This document shows positions 48,702 through 57,531 of a DNA stretch of 64,000 nucleotides, in pieces. Source of the DNA: Pelagibacteraceae bacterium AG-430-F16 (GTDB lineage: Bacteria > Pseudomonadota > Alphaproteobacteria > Pelagibacterales > Pelagibacteraceae); assembly GCA_003213015.1 (NCBI GenBank), contig QCOG01000002.1, positions 72,001-136,000 on the forward strand. The letters run 5' to 3'. Below the pieces are notes generated by a model. It saw nothing but the letters and a program-made list of their open reading frames with translations. It did no database searches and was not told the DNA's origin. The translations under genes and the position numbers were made by a program. Position 1 is the first letter of the stretch; the number at the start of each line of letters is the position of its first letter.

Positions 48702-49221
48702 TAAACAAAAACTAGAAGAATTCATCAGAGTTGATCACGCTGGAGAAAGAGGAGCGATCAAAATTTATGAAGGTCAACTATTAGCATTGAATACAATTAT
48801 TAAAGATGAGACTTTAAAAAAAAAGATTGAAGACATGAAAAAACACGAAGATGAACACTGTTCATTTTTTGAAAAGGAGATTAAAAAAAGAAATATTAGT
48901 CCTACTAAGTTTTTGCCTTTATGGGATTTATTAGGACTAGGTCTTGGGTTTGGAAGTACAATATTAGGAAAAAAGGCTGCCATGCTTTGTACTGCCTCTG
49001 TAGAAGAAGTAATTGATGAACATTACCTAAACCAAATTAATCAAATAAAAGATGATGAAAAGAAATTAAGAGAAAAAATTAAAAAATTCAGACAAGATGA
49101 AATTGATCATAAAGATATTGCATACGAAGAAGGTGCAACAAAAAAAGGTTTATACTCTGTTATGGACAAAGTAATAAAAACTGGATCAAGAATAGCGATC
49201 AATATTTCTGAAAAAATCTAA
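48688..49221 (+). CDS. coq7: Demethoxyubiquinone hydroxylase (Coq7)
   Basis: A di-iron monooxygenase that hydroxylates 2-polyprenyl-3-methyl-6-methoxy-benzoquinol in aerobic ubiquinone synthesis. The iron ligands are carried by two repeats: RVDHAGERGAIKIYEGQ then KKHEDEHCSFF, and ASVEEVIDEHYLNQI then FRQDEIDHKDIAYE, each giving E...E-x2-H. At 177 aa it is the single-domain alphaproteobacterial form. It is convergent with the HNH gene (1 bp between). ubiE and ubiB are found about 10 kb further on. Confidence 0.95.
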   Translation: MQKTNKQKLEEFIRVDHAGERGAIKIYEGQLLALNTIIKDETLKKKIEDMKKHEDEHCSFFEKEIKKRNISPTKFLPLWDLLGLGLGFGSTILGKKAAMLCTASVEEVIDEHYLNQINQIKDDEKKLREKIKKFRQDEIDHKDIAYEEGATKKGLYSVMDKVIKTGSRIAINISEKI

Positions 49222-49222
49222 T

Positions 49223-49789
49223 TTAAGGCTCTAATTCAACGTCCCAATATAGATAATCCATCCAACTTTTATGTAGGAAATTTGGAGGAAAATTCTTTCC
49301 ATTTCTATGTAGATCTTCAGTTGATGGTTGATAAGGCATTTTGTTCAAAGTCATACCTGATTTTGAAAGTAACCTTCCACCTTTTTTTACATTGCATGAT
49401 GAACAAGCAGTGACTACGTTGTCCCAATTTGTCTTTCCCCCTTTTGATCTAGGTAATAAATGATCAAAAGTTAATTCTTTGTTACTTCCGCAGTATTGAC
49501 AAGAAAATTTGTCTCTTAAAAAGACATTAAACCTTGTAAAATTTGGATTTGACATTGGTTTAATGTAACTTTTCAACGCAATTACACTTGGTAGTTTCAT
49601 GCTAAATGAAGGACTTCTAATAACTCTATCGTAGTAACTCACTATAGATACTCTATTTAAAAAAACCGATTTAATGGAATCTTGCCAGCTCCATAATGAC
49701 AATGGGTAGTAGCTTAATGGTCTATAGTCTGCATTTAAAACAAGTGCTGGACACTTTTCTAAAGACATGATTTCACTATTTATCATCAT
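49223..49789 (-). CDS. HNH endonuclease family protein
   Basis: A 188-aa protein with an N-terminal domain (CPALVLNADYRPLSYYPLSLWSWQD) common to a conserved group of bacterial HNH proteins. A C-terminal HNH nuclease follows: FSCQYCGSNKELTFDHLLPRSKGGKTNWDNVVTACSSCNVKKGG, with two zinc CxxC pairs and the catalytic D-H/N/N residues. Several Met codons lie at the start, and MSLEKCP (49768) is an alternative start. This group occurs widely in chromosomes outside mobile elements, so a housekeeping DNA role is likely. The target is unknown. Confidence 0.88.
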   Translation of the reverse strand: MMINSEIMSLEKCPALVLNADYRPLSYYPLSLWSWQDSIKSVFLNRVSIVSYYDRVIRSPSFSMKLPSVIALKSYIKPMSNPNFTRFNVFLRDKFSCQYCGSNKELTFDHLLPRSKGGKTNWDNVVTACSSCNVKKGGRLLSKSGMTLNKMPYQPSTEDLHRNGKNFPPNFLHKSWMDYLYWDVELEP

Positions 49790-49844
49790 AATTTTATTAA
49801 GTTAACCTAAAAAATATTTTAATTCAATGGGTCAATTGATCAAA

Positions 49845-50504
49845 CTAAGAATTTATATTAAATATTTTTTTTAAAAAAGTAAGGCCCAAACTAGACGCTT
49901 CTATAGGTATGTTGTGACCACACCCCCTTAACATTTTTGTTGTTATATCAATTTTATTCCTCTCAAAAAAATCTTTTGCCTCTAACAAATTAACTGGTGG
50001 CACAATTTCGTCTTGATCTCCATGAATTAATAATGTAGAAGGTTTTGATAAAATTCTATTAACTAGATCATTTTTATTAATTACTTTTCCCGAAAATCCT
50101 ATAATCCCTGCGAATTTTTCTTTCTCAGATAACCCAACGTTAATTGACATCATGCATCCTTGGCTAAAACCCGATAAACAAATGTTTGAGTTGTACAAAT
50201 TAAATTTAGTTTTTATTTCCTCTATGAATTTTTTTAATATTTTTTCACTTTCTAAAGCTTTTTCAGTAATATATTTTTCATCCTCGGTGTTTAAATCAAA
50301 CCACTCATAACCCACAGGGTTAATAGAACATTTTTCAGGTCCATTTGGACAGATAAAAAGAGTGTTTGGTAAAAATCTCTTCCAGTTAATTGTGAGTGAA
50401 GCTATATCATTACCGTCCCCACCATAACCATGTAATAAAATTACCGCATTATTGATCTTTTCGTCCACTGGCTTAATCATTTTAGCATCTAGACAAAATG
50501 TCAT
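49845..50504 (-). CDS. Phospholipase/carboxylesterase family hydrolase
   Basis: The alpha/beta hydrolase pattern of carboxylesterase 2 proteins: NAVILLHGYGGDGNDI, FICPNGPEKC, the nucleophile ICLSGFSQGCMM, the acid in LLIHGDQDEIVPP and the His in GCGHNIP. At 219 aa it matches the family. It has no signal peptide and is therefore cytoplasmic. It lies 55 bp downstream of the HNH start on the same strand and is divergent from the HIG1 gene by 51 bp. Confidence 0.87.
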   Translation of the reverse strand: MTFCLDAKMIKPVDEKINNAVILLHGYGGDGNDIASLTINWKRFLPNTLFICPNGPEKCSINPVGYEWFDLNTEDEKYITEKALESEKILKKFIEEIKTKFNLYNSNICLSGFSQGCMMSINVGLSEKEKFAGIIGFSGKVINKNDLVNRILSKPSTLLIHGDQDEIVPPVNLLEAKDFFERNKIDITTKMLRGCGHNIPIEASSLGLTFLKKIFNINS

Positions 50505-50555
50505 TTAATAAAAAATTTTAATTTTTTTTCTTTAAATATGTAATACATATAATTT

Positions 50556-50759
50556 ATGATTTCAGAAATATTTGTCAAAGTAAGTGCAGTAATACTTTTG
50601 GTCTCTGTGGCGGTTGTATTAATATTGGGTATTGGTACCCTATTTAAAGGTGGGGACACTAGCAAAAAATACTCCAATAAACTTATGCAGCTTAGGGTTC
50701 TGTTGCAGTTTGTAGCCATTATAGTCCTAGTTTGTTTAGCGTATTTTTTTAAAGATTAA
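50556..50759 (+). CDS. HIG1-domain twin-transmembrane protein
   Basis: A 67-aa protein with two membrane helices separated by KGGDTSKKYSNKLMQLRVLLQ. This matches the HIG1 signature (NKLMxxRVxLQ) of mitochondrial Rcf1 and its alphaproteobacterial homologues, which bind cytochrome c oxidase. The last 4 bp overlap the convergent TlpA-like gene. An opposite-strand ORF in the track (50501-50719) is its shadow. No cytochrome oxidase genes are in the window, so the partner is inferred from the family. Confidence 0.85.
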   Translation: MISEIFVKVSAVILLVSVAVVLILGIGTLFKGGDTSKKYSNKLMQLRVLLQFVAIIVLVCLAYFFKD

Positions 50760-51286
50760 TCATAATTTAAAAGCCAATTTACGAATTTAGGATCTTCAAA
50801 ATTTATAGAACCTATAACCTTTGCAAATTCATAGCCATCTTTATTGATCAAAATTGATGTTGGAATACCTCTTAAAGAAAATTTCTTGGCTAGTTTTACA
50901 TCAGAGTCATAAAATATTTCAAAAGCATCAATATCTATATCTAAAAAAAACTTTTTGATCGAATTCTTATCTTCTTGACCAATATTAATTGGTAAAATTT
51001 TTAGATTTTTAAATTTTGAATCGTTCTGAAGATTTTGTAGAGATGGCATTTCTTCTTTACACGGCTCACACCACGTGGCCCAAAAATTCAGAATTAATAA
51101 TTTGTTTCCATATTCAGATAATGAAACATTCTGGTCTTTTTCATTTTTAAATGATATTTCGCTAATTTTTTTTTGATCTTCATAAATAACTAAATTTTTT
51201 AAACCATTTAATTCTTTTGAATTAACTGTATTTGAGATAAATAATACCACTAATAAGATAAAGAACTTTAAAGTTAATAATTTCAT
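50756..51286 (-). CDS. TlpA-like periplasmic thioredoxin
   Basis: A thioredoxin-fold reductase exported to the periplasm. I use the ATG at 51286 (MKLLTLKFFILLVVLFISNT), which gives a clean signal peptide. The tracked start at 51349 would add 21 residues and run into argH. The active site is LNFWATWCEPCKEEMPS (WCxxC), with the cis-Pro segment LRGIPTSILINKDG. At 176 aa it is typical of TlpA/ResA proteins that reduce apocytochromes or CuA sites. It is divergent from argH across 23 bp. Confidence 0.88.
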   Translation of the reverse strand: MKLLTLKFFILLVVLFISNTVNSKELNGLKNLVIYEDQKKISEISFKNEKDQNVSLSEYGNKLLILNFWATWCEPCKEEMPSLQNLQNDSKFKNLKILPINIGQEDKNSIKKFFLDIDIDAFEIFYDSDVKLAKKFSLRGIPTSILINKDGYEFAKVIGSINFEDPKFVNWLLNYD

Positions 51287-51309
51287 ATAAAGTAGTATAG
51301 TTACATACC

Positions 51310-52704
51310 ATGAGTCAAAATAAAAACAATAATACAGTTTGGAACACAAGAATTAAAAAAAAGACTTCAAACATTTTTAAAAAAGTTGGATCCTCTATTA
51401 AAGTAGATAAAAGGTTGTATAAAGAAGATATATTAGCATCTATTTCACATGCAGAGATGTTATACAAGCAAAAGATTATTACTATTAAGATTAAAGATAA
51501 AATTTTGTGGGGATTGAAAAGAATTCAAAATGAAATTGAGAAAAAAAACTTTAAATTTGATGAAGGTTTAGAAGATATTCATATGAATATTGAGAATAGA
51601 CTTTTTGAACTTATTGGTAATGATGCTGGTTATTTACATTCAGCAAGGTCTAGAAACGACCAAGTAGTTACAGATTTAAAACTGTGGTTAAAAAAATCTA
51701 CAGTGGAAATTGATAGTTTGTTATTAAAGCTAATAAAATCTTTGATTAAAATTTCAGAGAAAAATATTTTTTCTATCATGCCAGGTTTTACTCATTTAAA
51801 AAATGCACAACCAATTTCTTTAGCACATTATTTTTTATCAAATGTTGAAATGTTCAAAAGAGATAGATTTAGATTTTCTTCTAACATGAAAAGTTTGAAT
51901 CAAAATCCTTTGGGAGCTAGTGCTTTTTCTGGAACATCTTTTAATATTGATAGATGGTATACCACTAAAAAACTAAAATTTGAGGAACCTACAAATAACT
52001 CTTTAGATACAGTATCCGATAGAGATTTTGTTTTAGATTTTTTGTACAGTTCATCTATATGCTCAATGCATATATCAAGAATTGCAGAAGAGTTAATAAT
52101 TTGGAATTCAGATCAATTTAAATTCATTAACTTAAAAGATAATATTGTAACAGGCTCATCGATAATGCCACAAAAAAAGAATCCTGATACTTTGGAATTT
52201 TTAAGGGGAAAAACTGGATCAATATTTGGAAATCTTTTTTCAATGTTAACAATCGTTAAAGGTTTACCCATATCTTATTTCAAAGACTTACAAGATGATA
52301 AAGATCTAGTTTTCAGATCTTTTGATAATTTGAAAAATTGTTTAATAATTTTTGATGAAGTTATAAATGGAATAATTGTCAACAAAAAAGCGATGTTAGA
52401 TGCTGCTAAAATAGGATTTACAACGGCAACCGATTTTGCTGATGCATTAGTTAAAAATATGAATTTTTCTTTTAGGGAGGCATATATGTTAACGGCAAAA
52501 GTTGTGAATTTTGCTGAAAGGAAAAATTTGGCTTTAAATGAAATTGGACACGAAGATTTAAAGAAGATTGTTCCAAAAATAAGTGTCGATGTAATGAAAA
52601 ATTTAGATTTAAGAAACTCAGTAAATTCAAAAAAATCATATGGTGGAACTTCTTTTGAAAACATTAAGAAAATGATAAGAAAACATAAAAAAGAAATAAA
52701 ATGA
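51310..52704 (+). CDS. argH: Argininosuccinate lyase
   Basis: The last step of arginine biosynthesis, splitting argininosuccinate to arginine and fumarate. The fumarase/aspartase-superfamily signature GSSIMPQKKNPDTLEFLRGK contains the catalytic Ser. DVHMNIE-like EDIHMNIENRL, SARSRNDQVVTDLKLW and FTHLKNAQPISLAHY are also present. At 464 aa it is full length. Its stop overlaps the start of the small lipoprotein gene by 3 bp, and lysA follows directly: the argH-lipoprotein-lysA arrangement seen in many proteobacteria. Confidence 0.96.
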   Translation: MSQNKNNNTVWNTRIKKKTSNIFKKVGSSIKVDKRLYKEDILASISHAEMLYKQKIITIKIKDKILWGLKRIQNEIEKKNFKFDEGLEDIHMNIENRLFELIGNDAGYLHSARSRNDQVVTDLKLWLKKSTVEIDSLLLKLIKSLIKISEKNIFSIMPGFTHLKNAQPISLAHYFLSNVEMFKRDRFRFSSNMKSLNQNPLGASAFSGTSFNIDRWYTTKKLKFEEPTNNSLDTVSDRDFVLDFLYSSSICSMHISRIAEELIIWNSDQFKFINLKDNIVTGSSIMPQKKNPDTLEFLRGKTGSIFGNLFSMLTIVKGLPISYFKDLQDDKDLVFRSFDNLKNCLIIFDEVINGIIVNKKAMLDAAKIGFTTATDFADALVKNMNFSFREAYMLTAKVVNFAERKNLALNEIGHEDLKKIVPKISVDVMKNLDLRNSVNSKKSYGGTSFENIKKMIRKHKKEIK

Positions 52705-52817
52705 AAAAAATTTTTATTATAATTGTTTTAAGTTTTTTATTAATTTCCTGCGGAAAAAAGGCTGATCCTGAATATAAAGGTTCAATTAAAATAAATAGTT
52801 TAATTCAAACATCATAA
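52701..52817 (+). CDS. lptM: LptM-like 38-aa lipoprotein
   Basis: This gene is absent from the ORF track. The ATG at 52701 overlaps the argH stop (ATGA), and the TAA shares one base with the lysA ATG (TAATG), so it is tightly coupled on both sides. It encodes MKKIFIIIVLSFLLISCGKKADPEYKG..., with a signal peptide and lipobox LISC and a CGKKxxP start after the acylated Cys, as in LptM (YifL). LptM in E. coli supports disulfide maturation of the LPS transporter LptD. The assignment to LptM is by lipobox context and neighbourhood. Confidence 0.85.
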   Translation: MKKIFIIIVLSFLLISCGKKADPEYKGSIKINSLIQTS

Positions 52818-54031
52818 TGAATTACAAAAATAATAATTTTTATGTTGAGAATATTTCTATAGAGAAATTAGCACGATCATTTCAAACACCTTTTTACTGT
52901 TATTCAAAATCAAGGCTAAATAAAAATATAAAAAACTTTAATAAAAACTTTGAAAAAACAAAACCGTTAATATGTTTTTCAGTAAAATCTAACTCAAATT
53001 CAAAATTATTAAAGATAATCAAAGACAATGGTTTGGGTGCAGATGTTGTCTCAATTGGCGAGCTTCAAAAAGTTTTAAAAGTAGGTTTTAAACCAAACAA
53101 AATTGTGTTTTCAGGAGTTGGGAAAACTATAAATGAACTAGATTTTGCAATTAAAAAGAAAATTCTGTTGATAAACGTTGAATCTGAGAGTGAATTAAAA
53201 AATATTATCAATCTATCAAAAAATAAAAAGTCTACAGTAAATGTAGGTATAAGATTAAATCCAAACGTAAACGCTCAAACCATAGGAAAAATTTCAACTG
53301 GTAGAATGCAAGATAAATTTGGCTTGGCTTTTAGGGACGCAATCAAAATTATCGATAAATATAAAGACTCAAACTCAATTAGATTTAAATGTTTAAGTGT
53401 TCATATTGGTAGTCAAATTTTAAGTAATAAGCCTTATCAAAAAATGATACGTGTTGTAAATAATTTTCTAAAAAAAGTTTCAATAAATTTTGAATACGTA
53501 GATTTTGGAGGTGGAATGGGTATTGACTATGTTTCAAATAAAAAAACTTTTGATTTTAAAAAACTTGCTTTAGGAATTAATAAATTTTCAAAAAAAAATG
53601 AATGTAAAATTATACTTGAGCCAGGAAGATCTATAATAGGTGATACTGCTGTACTTATTTCTAAGGTTATCTACATAAAAGAAAATCTAAACAAAGATTT
53701 TATTATTTTGGATGCAGGTATGAATGATTTAATTAGGCCAGCTTTATACAATGCAAAACACATGATTATTCCTGCAAATAAATCGAGTAAAAAAAGTAAA
53801 AAAGAGTACGATTTTGTTGGTCCAATTTGCGAAACTTCAGATAGGTTTTTGAAAATGAGAAAATTTCAAAAATTAAACGAGGGAGATATTGTTATTCTAA
53901 AAGATGTAGGGGCTTATGGTTATGTATTATCATCAAACTACAATGTGCGGCCAATGCCAAAAGAAGTGTTGGTTGATAAATCAAAAACTCAAATTATTAG
54001 TAAAAGCCAATCCATTAAAGATCTTATTTAA
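52817..54031 (+). CDS. lysA: Diaminopimelate decarboxylase
   Basis: A PLP enzyme converting meso-diaminopimelate to lysine. The PLP lysine is in PLICFSVKSNSNSKLLK, the substrate/phosphate sites are in SVHIGSQILS, FGGGMGIDY and EPGRSIIGDTAVLI, and the C-terminal VGPICETSDRF and DVGAYGYVLSSNYN carry the dimer active-site Cys and Tyr. At 404 aa it is normal. It starts within the stop of the lipoprotein gene and ends directly before plsC, so the operon runs argH-lptM-lysA-plsC. Confidence 0.96.
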   Translation: MNYKNNNFYVENISIEKLARSFQTPFYCYSKSRLNKNIKNFNKNFEKTKPLICFSVKSNSNSKLLKIIKDNGLGADVVSIGELQKVLKVGFKPNKIVFSGVGKTINELDFAIKKKILLINVESESELKNIINLSKNKKSTVNVGIRLNPNVNAQTIGKISTGRMQDKFGLAFRDAIKIIDKYKDSNSIRFKCLSVHIGSQILSNKPYQKMIRVVNNFLKKVSINFEYVDFGGGMGIDYVSNKKTFDFKKLALGINKFSKKNECKIILEPGRSIIGDTAVLISKVIYIKENLNKDFIILDAGMNDLIRPALYNAKHMIIPANKSSKKSKKEYDFVGPICETSDRFLKMRKFQKLNEGDIVILKDVGAYGYVLSSNYNVRPMPKEVLVDKSKTQIISKSQSIKDLI

Positions 54032-54733
54032 ATGATAAGAAATATAATTTTTTTCCTTTTTTTTTATTTAGGGATTATCTTAATTTCAATTTTATTTATT
54101 CCATCACTTTTATTTCAAAAAAAAGGTGTACATTTTGGAGGTCGTTTAATGGGCATCTGGACTGGAATTTGTCTTAAACTCTTTTTAAATGTCAACATTA
54201 TAGTTAAAGGTTTGGAAAACATACCTAAAGGTAAAAAGTACTTTGTTGTTTGTTCACATCAGTCGATGTTTGAAACATTTTACTTACAAACAATATTTTA
54301 CTCATCTGTTTTTATTTTAAAAAAGGAATTAATGAAAATTCCTCTATTTGGATCCTATCTTAAGAAGATGGGGTGTGTTTCGATTGATAGAGACAAAATC
54401 TCAAAAGAAAATTTAAGTTTCACAGGATTAGTCGGAAAAGTTTTGGATGACCAAAAAAATACACTAATAATTTTTCCCCAGGGCACAAGGAAAGATTGTA
54501 AAGACAGATCAAAGTTTAAAAAAGGGTTTGTAAGAATTTACAATGACTTTCAAATAAATTGCCTACCTATCGCAATTAATTCAGGGAAAACATGGCCTAA
54601 GTCATCTTTTTTAAAAAGTAAACAAAATATAACAGTGTCTATATTAAAATCTTTTCAACCTGGAAAAGATTTAGAGCAGTTCTCTAAAGAAGTTGAAAAT
54701 TTAATTTATAAAGAATTAGATTTAATAAATTAA
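54032..54733 (+). CDS. plsC: 1-acyl-sn-glycerol-3-phosphate acyltransferase
   Basis: A membrane-associated acyltransferase that makes phosphatidic acid. An N-terminal hydrophobic segment (IIFFLFFYLGIILISILFIPS) precedes the catalytic motif I VCSHQSMFETFYL, which is Hx4E rather than the usual Hx4D. Motif III is LIIFPQGTRKD, with Gln in place of the common Glu. The KKMGCVSIDR motif II is intact. Such variants are known in the alphaproteobacterial branch, so the enzyme is probably active. At 233 aa it is normal. It is convergent with dnaN across 2 bp. Confidence 0.87.
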   Translation: MIRNIIFFLFFYLGIILISILFIPSLLFQKKGVHFGGRLMGIWTGICLKLFLNVNIIVKGLENIPKGKKYFVVCSHQSMFETFYLQTIFYSSVFILKKELMKIPLFGSYLKKMGCVSIDRDKISKENLSFTGLVGKVLDDQKNTLIIFPQGTRKDCKDRSKFKKGFVRIYNDFQINCLPIAINSGKTWPKSSFLKSKQNITVSILKSFQPGKDLEQFSKEVENLIYKELDLIN

Positions 54734-54735
54734 AT

Positions 54736-55848
54736 TTAACCTTTCATCGGCATTATCACAAAAATGCTGTCAAAATCGCTTGGATCTTTTATTAATGCTG
54801 GTGACGCAGTGTCATTAAAAAAAATTTCTATTTTTTCACCTTCTAACTCACTAGCAACATCTATCAAATATTTAGAGTTGAAAGTTATATCTAAGTCATG
54901 TTCAAATTTCACAGAAACACTTTCATTTCCATCACCACTATGAGTATTGTTGACTGATAGATCGAGTTTATCCTTTGACAATTTAATTTTTACTCCATCT
55001 TTTTTGTCTGTAGAAACAGACGCAACTCTATCTACACTGCTTTTAAATAATTCTAAATCTGCTTCCATCTTTTTCTTATTATTTTTCGGAACAACTTGAG
55101 CATAATTGGGAAATTTTCCATCTATAACTTTTGAAATAAGGACACTGTTGTCCATGGAAATTTTAATTTTTGTTTTTGAATTTGAGACTTTGATTTTTCC
55201 TTGGTTGTTTTCAAGTATTGAACAAAGTTGAAAAATTGTTTTTTTTGGTAATATTATCGGTTCAAAGTTGATGGGTTTATCAAGTCTCATTTTCGATATA
55301 GACATTCTATGAGAGTCTGTTGAAACAGCAGTCAAAAAGTTTTTATCATCCCCACTAGTAAAATGTAAAAAAATACCACTTAAATAATGTCGAGTTTCAT
55401 CATTCGAAATTGAAAACTTGCATTTATTTAATAGCTTTAAAAAACTTTGCGAGTCTAAACTAATTTCTTCAGCCTCAAATACTTCTTCCATTAATGGAAA
55501 TTCCTGAGGATCAATGCAATTTAATTTAAATTTTGATTTTTCAGACTCCAGTTGCATCTTATTTTCTGACAGACTTTCTAAGTTAATTTTTTTTCCTGAA
55601 CTGAATTTTCTGACAATATCGTACATTATAAGAGAATTTGTGGTTGTTTTGCCTTCCTTTTCAATTTCAACACTTTGAATTCGATGAACAAAAATCATAT
55701 CTAGATCTGTTGCGGTTATAATTAGTTCTTTCCCACTCGCCTCTAAAAGAACATTAGATAAAATTGGCAGTGTACTTCTTCTTTCAATTACATTTTGACA
55801 AAAACTTAATGACTCTTGGAGATCTTTTTGATTTACACTAAACTTCAT
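54736..55848 (-). CDS. dnaN: DNA polymerase III beta sliding clamp
   Basis: The ring-shaped processivity clamp. The protein starts MKFSVNQKDLQESLSFCQNVIERRSTLPILSNVLL, the standard beta-clamp opening, then has three repeated clamp folds over 370 aa. It ends with ALIKDPSDFDSIFVIMPMKG, where the family has the MP(M/V)R terminus. It overlaps the dnaA 3' end by 11 bp, so dnaA and dnaN are one transcript. recF does not follow: the next gene is convergent plsC. Confidence 0.96.
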   Translation of the reverse strand: MKFSVNQKDLQESLSFCQNVIERRSTLPILSNVLLEASGKELIITATDLDMIFVHRIQSVEIEKEGKTTTNSLIMYDIVRKFSSGKKINLESLSENKMQLESEKSKFKLNCIDPQEFPLMEEVFEAEEISLDSQSFLKLLNKCKFSISNDETRHYLSGIFLHFTSGDDKNFLTAVSTDSHRMSISKMRLDKPINFEPIILPKKTIFQLCSILENNQGKIKVSNSKTKIKISMDNSVLISKVIDGKFPNYAQVVPKNNKKKMEADLELFKSSVDRVASVSTDKKDGVKIKLSKDKLDLSVNNTHSGDGNESVSVKFEHDLDITFNSKYLIDVASELEGEKIEIFFNDTASPALIKDPSDFDSIFVIMPMKG

Positions 55849-57241
55849 TTTCTGATTTAAACATTACCTGGTTTTTGAGATAGTTTATTCCATTATTTAT
55901 TTCGCTATTTTCTACCTTTAATTTCTCTATAGTTTTTACGGAGTGAATTATTGTTGTATGATCTCTGTTTGAAAATTCTCTACCTATTTCTGGTAAGGAT
56001 TTTGATGTAAGTATTTTTGACAAGTAAATTGCTACCTGCCTAGGTCTTACTAAATATCTTGATCTTCTTGAAGAAAGCATTTCATTTTTACTTATTTTAA
56101 AATATTTACAAACTAAAGTTTGAATATTATCTATAGAGACTTTGGCTTCGTTTATGTTTAGGAGGTCTTTAAGTATTATTTTAGTTTCTGAAATATTTGG
56201 AACTCTTTCATATATCCTTGCAAATGAAGCAATTCTATTTAAAGCACCAACCAGTTCCCTTATACTGCTTCTAATTTCATAACCAATAAATTTTAGTATT
56301 TCTTCCGATATATTAATCTTTTCATTATAGTATAAATTAAGTTCATTAGTTTTTTCTTTGAGAATCTTATATCTCAATTCATATTCAGGATTTTGAATAT
56401 CAACCACCAATCCTCCTGAAAACCTAGATTTAATTCTTTCTTGTATTCTTTTTAACTTATTTGGAGGTCTATCTGCTGAAACAACTATTTGTGACCCTTT
56501 TTCCAGCAAAGCATTAAACGTATGAAAAAACTCTTCTTGCATAGCCTCTTTTCCATCCATAAATTGAATATCGTCTATAATTAAAACGTTGGTGTTTCTA
56601 AAATTATCTTTAAATCTAACCATTTCGTTACTTTTTATAGATTTAACAAATTGGTACATAAATCTTTCTGCTGAGATAAATGTGACTTTGTTTTCAGGTT
56701 TAAGCTTTAAACCAATAGCATTTAACAAATGAGTTTTCCCCATACCTACACCTCCGTACAAATACAAAGGATTATAATGAGATATATTTTCTGATACTTT
56801 TTTTGATGCTTCAAAAGCTAGTTTATTACTTGTTCCGATGATGAAATTATCAAATGATTTATTTTGATCAATTCTGTTGTACTGTAGAAAACTGTCTTTT
56901 AAGAATGAGATATTGTCATCTTTTTTAATAATATTATTTACTGCTTTACCTTTTTCATGTTCTTTATCTTCAATTCTAAATTCTATTCTAGAAATTTCCC
57001 TTATCTGTTTTTTAACAATTTTTAAAATTTCATCTAAATATCTTGATACAATCCAATCTCTAAGAAATCTTGTTGAAACTGAAACAACTAAATAATTGTT
57101 ATGTTGCTCTTCAAAAAATATCTTTTTTAGCCAGCTCTCATAAATTTCAGAACCAAATTTTGATTTCATTTCTTTTTGAATATCTGTCCATATTAGGTTT
57201 GCATCCTTTTTTTGATTGAAATCTTTATTTAAATTTTTCAT
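55838..57241 (-). CDS. dnaA: Chromosomal replication initiator DnaA
   Basis: The AAA+ initiator that binds DnaA boxes and opens oriC. Domain I contains IWTDIQKEMKSKFGSEIYESWLKKIFF. Domain III has Walker A YGGVGMGKTHLLNAIG, Walker B VLIIDDIQFMDGKEAMQEEF and the arginine-finger box. Domain IV ends with the DNA-binding signature IGREFSNRDHTTIIHSVK. At 467 aa it is full length. It overlaps dnaN by 11 bp, and a 290-bp leader rich in palindromes separates it from rpsT, which may control its expression. Confidence 0.97.
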   Translation of the reverse strand: MKNLNKDFNQKKDANLIWTDIQKEMKSKFGSEIYESWLKKIFFEEQHNNYLVVSVSTRFLRDWIVSRYLDEILKIVKKQIREISRIEFRIEDKEHEKGKAVNNIIKKDDNISFLKDSFLQYNRIDQNKSFDNFIIGTSNKLAFEASKKVSENISHYNPLYLYGGVGMGKTHLLNAIGLKLKPENKVTFISAERFMYQFVKSIKSNEMVRFKDNFRNTNVLIIDDIQFMDGKEAMQEEFFHTFNALLEKGSQIVVSADRPPNKLKRIQERIKSRFSGGLVVDIQNPEYELRYKILKEKTNELNLYYNEKINISEEILKFIGYEIRSSIRELVGALNRIASFARIYERVPNISETKIILKDLLNINEAKVSIDNIQTLVCKYFKISKNEMLSSRRSRYLVRPRQVAIYLSKILTSKSLPEIGREFSNRDHTTIIHSVKTIEKLKVENSEINNGINYLKNQVMFKSENEV

Positions 57242-57531
57242 GTGAAGTTATTTCTAGCTAATCTTTAAAAAATCTTTATTCAATAAAATATTTCTCTGAT
57301 CAAAAGAAATTTAAAATCCTTAATTGAATGAAATTAAAAATTGTATAAATTTATGATTGAAAAACGATTAGCCTTAAAATTGAATTCAATTTTTAATATT
57401 TAAGTAAATAAAGATTTACTTTTTTGATTTACAAAAACTCCAACATGTTGTGTTTAAAGTTTAGAACCTAATTACATTTTGTGGCAAGACTTTTTTCTAT
57501 ATATGGTAAAAAAGATTTAACCGGAGGTTGT
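57242..57531. other. dnaA-rpsT intergenic region, palindrome-rich
   Basis: The longest gene-free stretch in the window. Within about 75 bp it holds three perfect dyads: AAAATTGAATTCAATTTT (57376-57393), AAGTAAAT-AAAG-ATTTACTT (57402-57421) and CAACATGTTG (57441-57450). Two degenerate DnaA-box-like 9-mers read on the minus strand lie nearby: TTAAACACA (57457-57449, 7 of 9 matches) and CTTGCCACA (57488-57480, 6 of 9). It is the upstream region of dnaA on the minus strand. There is no canonical TTATCCACA, so I call it regulatory or origin-like only tentatively. Confidence 0.5.

Noticed and set aside
57242-57531. Calling the dnaA-rpsT spacer a definite oriC
   Set aside because: No canonical TTATCCACA box is present, only 7/9 and 6/9 matches, and skew cannot be computed from one window. 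Kept as a hypothesis in the findings.
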